Origin: an uncultured Acetatifactor sp.
GTDB taxonomy: Bacteria; Bacillota; Clostridia; Lachnospirales; Lachnospiraceae
Length of the DNA stretch: 64,000 nt
Assembly: GCA_934433135.1 (NCBI GenBank)
Contig: CAKRZO010000006.1
Span: 1-64,000, forward strand
Direction of reading: 5' to 3'
Shown here piece by piece: positions 1 through 7,979 of this stretch; the stretch's first letter is position 1, and every line of letters begins with the position of its first letter. Both the position numbers and the translations under genes were made by a program. The notes under the pieces were generated by a model. That model was not told the origin of the DNA. It searched no databases and was given only the letters and a program-made list of their open reading frames with translations.

Positions 1-43
1 GTGGTTCAAGCTGCACTGTTCCTCTTTTTAATCCTAATGACAT
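1..43 (-). CDS. GrpB-family protein, N-terminal fragment (runs off the window)
   Basis: An AAGGAG ribosome binding site lies 6 bases upstream of an ATG at 43. The 13 complete codons visible read MSLGLKRGTVQLEP. This opening is typical of the GrpB (UPF0157) family, nucleotidyltransferase-fold proteins of unclear function that often start M-[ST]-[IL]-G-L-K-R-G-T-V. The gene follows the pyrophosphatase-like ORF by 16 bases on the same strand, so it is probably the last visible member of an AT-rich HD-Nudix-pyrophosphatase-GrpB operon. The rest lies outside the window. The family call rests on only 14 residues. Confidence 0.6.
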   Translation of the reverse strand, partial: MSLGLKRGTVQLEP

Positions 44-59
44 AGCAATCTCCTTAATA

Positions 60-380
60 TTACATCACAATTTCACTGTCGAAATATTGTTCCTGAAAAT
101 GAATCTGTCTCCTGATTTCTTCCTTTGAAAAAGTTACTCCGTCTGGCACAACTACCCACTTTTCTTCTATATCATCTTTTCTCCGAACAATGGCAATATT
201 TTTACCTGTAAACTTCTTTACTGGTTCATTTACACCTAATATATAAGCGTCCTGCTCTTCTCCATCTGGTGCCATAACTCCTTCAATGCAACCATAATTT
301 ATTGGATAATACATATCCTTATATTCAGGATGATAACTTCCTAATGATCTATCGACTGTGACAGTTACTGTTGCTCCAAT
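60..380 (-). CDS. Small inorganic-pyrophosphatase-like protein, start codon uncertain
   Basis: The frame encodes about 106 residues resembling the small pyrophosphatase-like proteins of Clostridia. Motifs are DRSLGSYHPEY near the N terminus, YYPINYG, and APDGEEQDAYILGV, which corresponds to the DGDPxD metal-binding loop of family I pyrophosphatases with some acidic positions changed. The first ATG, at 314, would remove the conserved N-terminal strand. The frame stays open upstream, and homology-like sequence begins around 365-380, where no ATG, GTG or TTG occurs. An ATT codon at 380-378 overlaps the TAA of the Nudix gene and is the simplest start. A programmed or mutational frameshift from Nudix is the alternative. 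Whether it is an active pyrophosphatase is unknown. Confidence 0.6.
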   Translation of the reverse strand: MGATVTVTVDRSLGSYHPEYKDMYYPINYGCIEGVMAPDGEEQDAYILGVNEPVKKFTGKNIAIVRRKDDIEEKWVVVPDGVTFSKEEIRRQIHFQEQYFDSEIVM

Positions 381-814
381 TATAGAATTATTTTTACCTG
401 TAAATACTTCTCTATCAATTTCGGCTGTATCAACGGATATGTCCAGTTCTCAGGCAACTCATCCATAAGCACAACTTTCTCCATTTCGCTATGTAATTCT
501 TTCGCAAACTCTGTTATCTCTGCAAAGCAAAGCAGTCCAAATGTTTCTTCGCCTGTATTATTTACTCTTGTCTTGCCTATCACTGAATATACACAGATTG
601 GCTTTATCTCATATTTTTCTGCTCCTGTTTCTTCCTGCAACTCCCTTTTAGCTGTTTCAAAAATATCCTCCCCAGCTTCTCTATGCCCTCCCGGCACTTC
701 ATATGTATCTCTTTCTTTATGTTTGCAAAATACCCACTTGCCGTTACTCTGTGAGATAATTACTGCAAATTTCAATAGTTCATCATTAACTGTATCATAA
801 AATTTTACTTCCAT
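380..814 (-). CDS. Nudix hydrolase
   Basis: A 144-residue Nudix-fold protein. The Nudix box begins at GGHREAGED and ends in RELQEETGA, matching Gx5Ex7REUxEExGU, with the metal-binding glutamates present. Nudix enzymes cleave nucleoside diphosphates linked to another moiety; the substrate here cannot be told. The start is placed at the ATG at 814, which overlaps the TGA of the upstream HD gene (ATGTGATG), a classic translational-coupling arrangement with GGAAGGG upstream. An in-frame ATG 18 bases earlier also exists. Its stop touches the pyrophosphatase-like frame, so the two activities may be linked. Confidence 0.85.
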   Translation of the reverse strand: MEVKFYDTVNDELLKFAVIISQSNGKWVFCKHKERDTYEVPGGHREAGEDIFETAKRELQEETGAEKYEIKPICVYSVIGKTRVNNTGEETFGLLCFAEITEFAKELHSEMEKVVLMDELPENWTYPLIQPKLIEKYLQVKIIL

Positions 815-1449
815 CACATTTTCCCTTCCCATTCCAGCATAAACTCATTCAGAAATTCCTGCATTACAACCTGTCTATGTTCTGCCAGTTTCTTTCCCTC
901 AGTCGTATTCATCATGTCTTTCAACAAAAGCAACTTTTCATAGAAATGATTAATGCTTGTAGAATCTTGATTATTCCGATACTCTTCTTTATTCATTCCC
1001 ATTTTAGATTTTATTTCCGGATCATAAATCTTTCTTCCCCTACTACCACCATATGCGAATGTTCTGGCAATTCCAATAGCTCCTATAGCATCAAGTCGGT
1101 CTGCATCCTGCACACATTTTCCTTCTATGGTATCAGGTACGACTGAATCAGTTCCTGCAAATGAAACCTCATCTATAATTTTGCATACCGCCTCTATCCT
1201 TTTACCATCTATTTTGTTAATTGTCATAAAATCAACTGCATTTTTCTTGATAGCATAATTGTCGGGAAAAAGCTTAATATCATCCACATCATGTAACAGA
1301 GCTGCCAACTGCACTGTTTTAACATCTGCATTTTCCTGTTTTGCGATTTTAGTAGCCAGTTTATATACTCGTATCGTATGATAATAGTCATGACCACTAC
1401 TGTCTCCCGAAAATATACTTTTTATAAATCTCTTTTCATTATCTGTCAT
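814..1449 (-). CDS. HD-domain phosphohydrolase
   Basis: A 211-residue HD-superfamily protein. His24, the pair His53-Asp54 in ALLHDVDD and an Asp in VQDADRLDAIGAIG supply the usual metal ligands of the family that includes YedJ/YpgQ-like phosphohydrolases. It is likely a cytosolic phosphatase or phosphodiesterase acting on nucleotides; the substrate is not evident. A good ribosome binding site (AGGAG, 5 bases from the ATG) supports the start. It is the first gene of the small AT-rich operon with Nudix, pyrophosphatase-like and GrpB genes, which together suggest nucleotide clean-up. Base composition is lower in GC than in the neighbouring guaA. Confidence 0.85.
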   Translation of the reverse strand: MTDNEKRFIKSIFSGDSSGHDYYHTIRVYKLATKIAKQENADVKTVQLAALLHDVDDIKLFPDNYAIKKNAVDFMTINKIDGKRIEAVCKIIDEVSFAGTDSVVPDTIEGKCVQDADRLDAIGAIGIARTFAYGGSRGRKIYDPEIKSKMGMNKEEYRNNQDSTSINHFYEKLLLLKDMMNTTEGKKLAEHRQVVMQEFLNEFMLEWEGKM

Positions 1450-1545
1450 CTTTTCTCCTAATCAACCTAGCAACGCAATATATTGATTTATGAAAGTCAT
1501 TACTCTCCCCACAAATAGAGCCAAACCAGAGCCATTTGATAAAAT

Positions 1546-1585
1546 AAATGCCGGAAACCCGCATAAATACAGGCTTTCGGCATTT
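1546..1585 (-). terminator. Likely guaA terminator
   Basis: On the minus strand, AAATGCCGAAA pairs with TTTCCGGCATTT (one bulged base) around a 17-base loop, followed by an AT-rich tail (ATTTATTTTAT). It starts 8 bases after the guaA stop. The U tract is imperfect, so this is a moderate call. Confidence 0.55.
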
Positions 1586-1592
1586 TAGTCCG

Positions 1593-3134
1593 TTATTCAA
1601 ACTCGATCGTTCCGGGTGGCTTAGAGGTACAATCATACACAACTCTGTTGACGCCTTTGACTTCGTTGACAATACGGCTGGTAACTTTTCCAAGCAGATC
1701 CCAGGGAAGTCTTGCTGCTTCCGCAGTCATAAAGTCTGCGGTATTGACGGCACGCAGTGCTACGGCGTAATCATAGGTTCTCTCATCGCCCATGCAGCCT
1801 ACACTCCGCATATTGGTAAGTGCGGCAAAATACTGACCGAGTTCTCTATCAAGTCCGGCTTCATGAATCTCTTCTCTGTAAATAGCATCCGCTTCCTGTA
1901 CAATCCGTACCTTTTCGGCTGTTACTTCTCCGATGATACGTACGCCCAATCCCGGTCCCGGGAAAGGCTGTCTGTATACCAGATATTCCGGAAGTCCCAG
2001 TTCCAGTCCGGCTTTTCTGACCTCATCCTTAAATAAAAGACGGAGCGGCTCGATGATCTCCTTAAAGTCTACGCAATCAGGCAGTCCGCCTACGTTATGA
2101 TGGGATTTGATCACGGCGGATTTGCCCAGTCCGCTTTCAATCACATCCGGATAGATGGTACCCTGTACCAGATAATCCACCGCGCCGATCTTCTTTGCTT
2201 CCTCTTCAAAAACACGGATAAACTCTTCTCCGATGATCTTACGCTTCTTTTCGGGTTCTGTCACACCTGCCAGTTTGGCGTAAAACCGCTCCTGCGCATT
2301 CACCCGGATAAAATTCAGATCATAGATACCTTTGGATCCGAAGACTGCTTCTACTTCATCGCCTTCATCCTTCCGCAGCAGACCGTGATCCACAAAGACA
2401 CAGGTCAGCTGCTTTCCCACTGCCTTGGAAAGCAATACGGCAGCCACGGAGGAATCCACACCTCCGGACAAAGCACAAAGCACCTTTCCGTTCCCTACTT
2501 TACTGCGGATTTCGCGGATGCTGGTTTCCACAAAGGAATCCATTTTCCAGTCGCCACGGCAATTGCAGACATCCATAACAAAGCTGCGCAGCATCTTCAT
2601 ACCTTCCCTGGTATGCATCACTTCCGGATGAAACTGCACTGCATACCACTTCTTTTCCGGCTTCTCCATAGCCGCTACCGGACATACCGGCGTACGAGCC
2701 GTGATCCGAAAACCTTCCGGCGCACGTTCAATGTAATCCGTGTGGCTCATCCAACAAATGGTCTTTTTTTCCACATCGCGGAACAAAACAGAGGACTGCT
2801 CCGTTTCCACTTCCGTCTTTCCATACTCGCTTACGGGTGCCGTTGCCACCTTTCCTCCCAGCATATGAGCCATCAACTGGGATCCATAGCAGATCCCCAG
2901 AATCGGAATCCCCAATTCAAAGATCTCTGCACTGCACAAGGGAGAGCCTTCTCCGTAAACACTGTTGGGACCGCCTGTAAAGATAATTCCCTTAGGCTGC
3001 ATCTCTTTTAACTTGTCCAATGGCATATTGTAAGGATGCACTTCACAATATACATTACATTCCCTGACTCTTCTGGCAATCAGCTGATTATATTGCCCGC
3101 CGAAATCAAGAACAATGATTTTCTCCTGCTGCAT
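1593..3134 (-). CDS. guaA: GMP synthase (glutamine-hydrolysing)
   Basis: Converts XMP to GMP with glutamine as amide donor, the last step of de novo guanylate synthesis, in the cytosol. The 513 residues match the family length. The N-terminal class I glutamine amidotransferase has the nucleophile elbow GICYGSQ and HPEV for the catalytic His-Glu. The ATP-pyrophosphatase domain has the PP-loop ALSGGVDSSV. The C-terminal dimerisation domain ends in the typical TSKPPGTIEFE. The start has GAGG upstream inside a GGAAATGAGGAT sequence shared with ddl and the sseB-like gene. It is transcribed alone from a strong promoter at 3209-3237. Confidence 0.98.
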   Translation of the reverse strand: MQQEKIIVLDFGGQYNQLIARRVRECNVYCEVHPYNMPLDKLKEMQPKGIIFTGGPNSVYGEGSPLCSAEIFELGIPILGICYGSQLMAHMLGGKVATAPVSEYGKTEVETEQSSVLFRDVEKKTICWMSHTDYIERAPEGFRITARTPVCPVAAMEKPEKKWYAVQFHPEVMHTREGMKMLRSFVMDVCNCRGDWKMDSFVETSIREIRSKVGNGKVLCALSGGVDSSVAAVLLSKAVGKQLTCVFVDHGLLRKDEGDEVEAVFGSKGIYDLNFIRVNAQERFYAKLAGVTEPEKKRKIIGEEFIRVFEEEAKKIGAVDYLVQGTIYPDVIESGLGKSAVIKSHHNVGGLPDCVDFKEIIEPLRLLFKDEVRKAGLELGLPEYLVYRQPFPGPGLGVRIIGEVTAEKVRIVQEADAIYREEIHEAGLDRELGQYFAALTNMRSVGCMGDERTYDYAVALRAVNTADFMTAEAARLPWDLLGKVTSRIVNEVKGVNRVVYDCTSKPPGTIEFE

Positions 3135-3208
3135 TTTTTATCCTCATTTCCGCCGCCGAAATAAATACCGCAGCCACAATCTGACCGGTACCGGCCGCCG
3201 TCTTTTTC

Positions 3209-3237
3209 ATTATAAAAAGAATCCGTGCACTTGTCAA
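3209..3237 (-). promoter_or_regulatory. Consensus sigma-A promoter for guaA
   Basis: TTGACA (3237-3232), a 17-base spacer and TATAAT (3214-3209) on the minus strand, about 75 bases upstream of the guaA start. The leader is too short for a purine riboswitch. Of its 29 bases, 26 match the cyclophilin promoter at 15676-15704. Confidence 0.85.
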
Positions 3238-3383
3238 ATTTTTTCTAAAATTGTTTCACTGGTCTGGCGAAAAAACTTTATTCTGGTACTTTTTACAGAG
3301 CCACTTTTGTGATAGAGTAAAGAGCAGACAGTACCTGATACTGCTGCAAAAGGAAAAGACGAAAATAGGAAAAGAGGATTATT

Positions 3384-4331
3384 ATGAAAAATACGAAAAA
3401 CATACGTCAAAAAAGTTATATTCTGCTGATCATCGGAGCCATTCTTTTGATCGCCAGTGTTATTTTTACTGTGTATGCACATAATACAAGTTATGAAAAA
3501 TCTCAGGAAACGGCGGCACAGCTTTCCGAAGTAAAAAAACAAATTGCCGATGCCCCCAAGGACAGCGATGTTTCCGCTCTGGAAGAACAAAAAAATGCGC
3601 TTTCGGATGAAAAACTGAATCAGGAAAGGCCTTTCTCCTACGGCTTAACCGTACTCTTTATCGCTGTTTTTCTTACCATAAAGGGCATTTACAATGCAAC
3701 GGTAGGCAAAATGCCTTCTCAGAAAGCGGACATCAAGCGGCTGGCACAGGCAGGGCTTTTAGCTGCCCTTTGCTATATCGGCTTTGCTTTTTTGAAAATT
3801 GACATTCCGGTAGGTGCTGAAAAAACCGCATTCCATTTCGGCAATGTCTTCTGCGTTCTGGCTGCTCTTTTGCTGGGCGGATACTGGGGCGGCATGGCCG
3901 GCGCCGTGGGAATGACCATTGCGGACCTTACCACTGCTTATGTAACCAGTGCGCCGAAAACTTTCCTGCTAAAGCTCTGCATCGGTCTGATTGTAGGTCT
4001 TGTTGCTCATAAGATCTGCAAGCTCAGCCGGGCGCATTCCTCCAGATATCTGACTCTGGCTACCATCGGTTCCTGTGCCGCAGGTATGGCTTTTAATATT
4101 ATTGCGGATCCTCTGGTAGGGTATTTCTACAAAATGTACCTGCTGGGTGTTCCTCAGGACATCTCTTCCGTACTTGCCAAATGGTCTGCCGTAACAACCA
4201 GTGTAAATGCAGTAGTTGCCGTAGTCGCTGCAACGATCTGCTACCTTGCTCTGCGCCCGGCGCTGAAAAAATCGGGACTGTTCATTGAACTTTCTCCGGA
4301 AGCAGAAGAAAAGGAGACTTCTCATGCATAA
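3384..4331 (+). CDS. ECF transporter substrate-binding (S) subunit, probably for a vitamin B6 form
   Basis: A 315-residue membrane protein. Residues 1-33 hold one membrane segment. Residues 35-80 are a charged, heptad-like stretch, followed by another membrane segment. Residues from about 110 onward form the usual six-helix ECF S-component, with a glycine-rich LLLGGYWGGMAGAVGM segment. S-components capture a vitamin in the membrane and use a shared EcfA-EcfT module, which is not in this window. The 8-base overlap with a pyridoxal/pyridoxamine kinase gene suggests a pyridoxine-type substrate (PdxU-like). The extra N-terminal hairpin is unusual. Substrate assignment is by context only. Confidence 0.8.
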   Translation: MKNTKNIRQKSYILLIIGAILLIASVIFTVYAHNTSYEKSQETAAQLSEVKKQIADAPKDSDVSALEEQKNALSDEKLNQERPFSYGLTVLFIAVFLTIKGIYNATVGKMPSQKADIKRLAQAGLLAALCYIGFAFLKIDIPVGAEKTAFHFGNVFCVLAALLLGGYWGGMAGAVGMTIADLTTAYVTSAPKTFLLKLCIGLIVGLVAHKICKLSRAHSSRYLTLATIGSCAAGMAFNIIADPLVGYFYKMYLLGVPQDISSVLAKWSAVTTSVNAVVAVVAATICYLALRPALKKSGLFIELSPEAEEKETSHA

Positions 4332-5214
4332 AAATTATCAGGGCGGGGTTATACCCCGCCTTGCTGTTGTAAACAGTCTGGCAGGCTACGGCCGTTGCTC
4401 TTCGGTTCTCGCCCTGCCTGTTATCAGCGTCCTCGGAGTGCAGCCCTGCCTCCTTCCTACTGCGATTTTGTCTTCTCATCTGGGCTTTCCCGGTTGCTAT
4501 CAAGAAGACTTTACGCCGCATATGGAACCCTATCTGCATGCTTGGGAAAGTATCGGACTGACTTTCGACGGACTTTACTGCGGCTTTTTGAAAAACGAAA
4601 CCCAGGCAGATACGATCCGTAAGATACTGTCCGGTCCTATGATGAATTCCAAAGGCAGTCTCGGTCGCTCCCTTTTTCTCCTGGATCCTGTCATGGGAGA
4701 TCACGGGAAATTATATACTTCCGTAAATGACGGACAGATAGATGCGATGCGAAGACTTGCTTCTTATGCAGACATCCTCACTCCCAACCTGACAGAGGCC
4801 TGCCTGCTGGCTGGACAGCCGTACTGCGACACACTTTGGGAAGAAAAAGAGCTTTCCCTGTTATGTGAACGGATTGCCCATAAAAGCCAACTGCCCGATT
4901 CCGGCATTATTCTTACCGGCCTTGAACGAAGCGGACAGTACCGGAACTTTATCTGGGACAAAGGAACTTCTTATATTCTGGACGTTCCCTCCGCCGGAAG
5001 CGCTCACCATGGCACTGGAGATCTGTTTGCCTCTATTGTGGCAGCCAGCAGCCTGAAAGGTGATTCTCTCCTGTCCTCTGTCCGGAAGGCCTGTGATTTT
5101 ATATCCCTGTGTATTCGACAAACAGAAATCTGCCATGTTCCGCCGCAGGAGGGAGTGCTGTTGGAAAAATGTTTATCCGCTCTTTTGCCTCCTGCGGAAT
5201 TTAACGAAATATAA
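4324..5214 (+). CDS. pdxK: Pyridoxal/pyridoxamine kinase, ribokinase fold
   Basis: ATP-dependent phosphorylation of B6 vitamers, trapping them after uptake. About 296 residues of the PdxK/PdxY group. The N terminus has the VVNSLAGYGRCSS binding segment, the middle has LLDPVMGDHGKLY, and the C-terminal anion-hole motif HHGTGDLFAS carries the catalytic Asp. The ATG at 4324 is preferred over an in-frame ATG at 4285: it has AAGGAG 8 bases upstream and overlaps the transporter stop (ATGCATAA), implying coupled translation. A hydroxymethylpyrimidine kinase role is a less likely alternative. Confidence 0.88.
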   Translation: MHKNYQGGVIPRLAVVNSLAGYGRCSSVLALPVISVLGVQPCLLPTAILSSHLGFPGCYQEDFTPHMEPYLHAWESIGLTFDGLYCGFLKNETQADTIRKILSGPMMNSKGSLGRSLFLLDPVMGDHGKLYTSVNDGQIDAMRRLASYADILTPNLTEACLLAGQPYCDTLWEEKELSLLCERIAHKSQLPDSGIILTGLERSGQYRNFIWDKGTSYILDVPSAGSAHHGTGDLFASIVAASSLKGDSLLSSVRKACDFISLCIRQTEICHVPPQEGVLLEKCLSALLPPAEFNEI

Positions 5215-5344
5215 CAGATTTTTATTTCAGTTTATTCGCAATTGCAATTTTGCCTGCAAAATCTTATTCTTGAATTTCATCTGTTCTTAAATTTTTTCTC
5301 ATGATTTTGCACAAACAATCCACTGTTTCCACAGTGTTATCCAC

Positions 5345-5398
5345 ACAATTATCTTCACGGTATTCGTTTTTATGCCTGTGGAGATAATTGTCGTTTTT
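5345..5398 (+). terminator. Terminator downstream of the B6 uptake-kinase pair
   Basis: ACAATTATCTTCAC pairs with GTGGAGATAATTGT (one mismatch) around a 19-base loop, followed by CGTTTTT. It lies in the 290-bp gap between two convergent genes. Just upstream are a small hairpin (CACTGT-TTCC-ACAGTG, 5321-5336) and a single DnaA-box-like TTATCCACA; nothing else is seen in this gap. Confidence 0.65.
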
Positions 5399-5504
5399 AT
5401 GCTTTTCCTGCATTTCAAAGCAAAAATTTCCACAGAATTCAGAGAGAAAAGCAGAAAATCGTCTGACATATACGTTTTTTCGAAAACTTTATGTAAACCA
5501 GTCC

Positions 5505-7907
5505 TCAAAGCCAGGAATCCCAAAATCTTTCTACTCTTTTCGCAACAGAATCTACCGTCACTACTTCAAATTCTTCCCATTCAGCCGGAAACAGCCGACG
5601 ATACGTATACTGCAGGAAACGCTCATCCAAAAGGACAACAATTCCCACATCTTCCATGGTTCTTATGACTCTTCCGGCAGCCTGCAGCACTTTATTCATG
5701 CCAGGGTAACGATACGCATAGTCAAATCCATTCTCCGCCTGCCCGTTAAAAAAATTTTTCAAAAGTTCCCTTTCACTGCACACCTGCGGGATGCCGGTTC
5801 CTACAATGACCGCCCCGATCAGTCTGTCATTCTTCAGATCAATCCCTTCGCCAAACACTCCTCCCAGCACACAAAAGCCAATCAGAATATGCTCCTTCTC
5901 ATCCTCTCGGAAGCGTTCCAGAAAGTTTTCCCGTCCTTCTTCGCCCATATAGTCCTGCTGTAAAATACATTCCTTCTGTGTCCCGGCAAAATTTTCCTGA
6001 TAGGCGGTATAAACCTTCTTAAGGAATGCGTAAGACGGACAGAACACCATATAATTTCCATGTCGGTTCTTTACTACTTCATCGATATAACGTGCTATTT
6101 TCAAAAATTCTTCTTCCGAACGTCTGCTGTACTTGCTGGTAACATCCTGCGCAATAAAGAGCCCCTTCTTAGCCGGATTAAACACCGACTTTGCATATAC
6201 CTCATAATCTTCCTTTTCTCCGCCCAAGAGCCCTTTGTAATATTGAATCGGCAGAAAAGTTGCGGAAAATAAAATGCTGCTCCTGCCTCTTTTCATGCAT
6301 TCGTTCAAATTCAAGGACGGATCCACACAGTAAAGTCTTAAAAGGAAACTGCCGTCCGGCTGCAGCATGGTATACTTTATATAATGCTCATCCACTCTTT
6401 CATAAATGTCCAAAAAGTGAGAAAGCTTAAAGTAAAACTCTAAGATCATCTCCCGGATTTCGGTCTTTTTTTCTTCCTGCTTGTCCAGGTAATCATCCAT
6501 AAGGCCATGCAGCCAGATCACATTCTGTACAATGCCGTCTATCTCTTCCACCTTGCTGCAGTCCGTACATTCCCGCTTCAGCATAAGCATGGCCTTGTTG
6601 CACTTTTCCAGCTGTCTTGCCATTCTTGCGGCATAACCCTCTTTTACAAGGACCGTTTTTTTATTTTCTTCCTTCTCTTCTTCCTTCAGAATTTCCTTTT
6701 TCAGATTCAGAAATTCTTCCTTCACCAGACCGGCACTGTACATTTCTCTTCCGCGCTCCAGCAGATTATGTGCCTCATCAATTAAAAACAGATAATCGCC
6801 TCCGCTTCCATCGGCAAAGAATCGCTTCAGATAGACATGCGGGTCAAACAAATAATTATAATCGCAGATAATGCCGTCGGCAAACAAACTCATATCCAGG
6901 CACATTTCAAAAGGACATACCGTATATCTACGGGCATAAGCCTCTACGTTCTCTCTCGAAAAGCTCTCTTCACAGGTAAGCAACTCATATATGGCATCAT
7001 TTACTCTGTCATAATGCCCTTTTGCATAGGGACAGTTCTCCGGATTGCACTCCATCTGCTCCATAAAACAGATCTTCTCTTTTGCAGTCAGAATCACACT
7101 TTTAAAACACAAGCCTCTTTCCCGAAGCAGCTTGAATGTATTTTCCGCTACGGTTCTGGTAATCGTTTTGGCAGTCAGATAAAAAATCCGCTCTCCCATT
7201 CCCTGCCCTATCGCTTTTATCGCCGGAAAGATCGTGGAAATCGTCTTTCCGACGCCGGTAGGCGCCTCTAGGAACAGCTTTCTGCCATGGTAAATCGTCT
7301 GATAGACATAAGTGACCAAATCCTTCTGCCCTTCCCGGTACGGGAACGGAAAAGCGAGCTGTTCTATGGACTTCTTCCGTTTTCTCCGCCATTCCCATTC
7401 ATAATCGGCCCACTTTTCATACTCTTCCAGCAGCCAGAAAAACCACTCTGCCAGCGCCTTTTTTTCCTGTTCTTCGTAAAAATAGCGGATATCTTCCGTC
7501 TCTATATTGCAATACGTCATGCGGATCTTGATTTTGTCCGCATTTTTCCTGCTTCCGTACATATAAGCATAACACCTGGTCTGTGCCAGGTGAACCAGAT
7601 CCGGTTCCTTCATTCTCTCCACATCACGGTAGGTTGCCTTAATCTCATCGATCATCACTTCCTGCGGAGTATCCACAATACCGTCTGCTCTTCCTTCTAT
7701 CACTAAGCGGTATTTTTCATTTTCCCGCACATATTTTAATGACACTTCCGCCTGATATTCCGCTCCCATTCTCTTCTGAATCAACCGATGAATGCGGCTG
7801 CCTTCCTGCATGGCATCCTCTGCAGAGCCCTGAAACCGGTTATCGATATCTCCCTGACGCAAAATGAACTCCACCAGCCTGCGTACAGATATCCTTATTT
7901 CTTCCAT
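5505..7907 (-). CDS. PD-(D/E)XK nuclease - DinG/XPD-like helicase fusion
   Basis: An 800-residue protein. Residues 1-165 look like a RecB-family PD-(D/E)XK nuclease (RIHRLIQ, then GRADGIVD, IDEIKAT and QTRCYAYMY). From about residue 190 there is a superfamily 2 helicase of the Rad3/XPD/DinG type with Walker A EAPTGVGKT, four cysteines within CFMEQMECNPENCPYA and TVCPFEMC consistent with an iron-sulfur cluster, Walker B LIDEAHNL, and AAGRVIRT as motif VI. It should unwind and cut branched or damaged DNA. It is the third gene of the LexA-box operon, 72 bases after the TIGR03915 gene. The biological role of this fusion class is poorly defined. Confidence 0.85.
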   Translation of the reverse strand: MEEIRISVRRLVEFILRQGDIDNRFQGSAEDAMQEGSRIHRLIQKRMGAEYQAEVSLKYVRENEKYRLVIEGRADGIVDTPQEVMIDEIKATYRDVERMKEPDLVHLAQTRCYAYMYGSRKNADKIKIRMTYCNIETEDIRYFYEEQEKKALAEWFFWLLEEYEKWADYEWEWRRKRKKSIEQLAFPFPYREGQKDLVTYVYQTIYHGRKLFLEAPTGVGKTISTIFPAIKAIGQGMGERIFYLTAKTITRTVAENTFKLLRERGLCFKSVILTAKEKICFMEQMECNPENCPYAKGHYDRVNDAIYELLTCEESFSRENVEAYARRYTVCPFEMCLDMSLFADGIICDYNYLFDPHVYLKRFFADGSGGDYLFLIDEAHNLLERGREMYSAGLVKEEFLNLKKEILKEEEKEENKKTVLVKEGYAARMARQLEKCNKAMLMLKRECTDCSKVEEIDGIVQNVIWLHGLMDDYLDKQEEKKTEIREMILEFYFKLSHFLDIYERVDEHYIKYTMLQPDGSFLLRLYCVDPSLNLNECMKRGRSSILFSATFLPIQYYKGLLGGEKEDYEVYAKSVFNPAKKGLFIAQDVTSKYSRRSEEEFLKIARYIDEVVKNRHGNYMVFCPSYAFLKKVYTAYQENFAGTQKECILQQDYMGEEGRENFLERFREDEKEHILIGFCVLGGVFGEGIDLKNDRLIGAVIVGTGIPQVCSERELLKNFFNGQAENGFDYAYRYPGMNKVLQAAGRVIRTMEDVGIVVLLDERFLQYTYRRLFPAEWEEFEVVTVDSVAKRVERFWDSWL

Positions 7908-7979
7908 ATAGGTCAGATTCCTTTCCCTGTCTTCCTTCCGGCATTGCTGTTTCCATAGTACCGCAAACCGGGCGGAAAA

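Noticed and set aside
2097..3011. Long open frame (304 codons) opposite guaA
   Set aside because: It is antisense to a perfectly conserved guaA, lacks a ribosome binding site and has the composition of a codon shadow.
3135..3208. Purine riboswitch upstream of guaA
   Set aside because: The leader is only about 70 bases and no purine-aptamer core or terminator pair was found.
5300..5400. Possible replication origin based on TTATCCACA
   Set aside because: Only one perfect DnaA-box-like word; no cluster, AT-rich unwinding region or dnaA/dnaN nearby. The palindrome fits a terminator.
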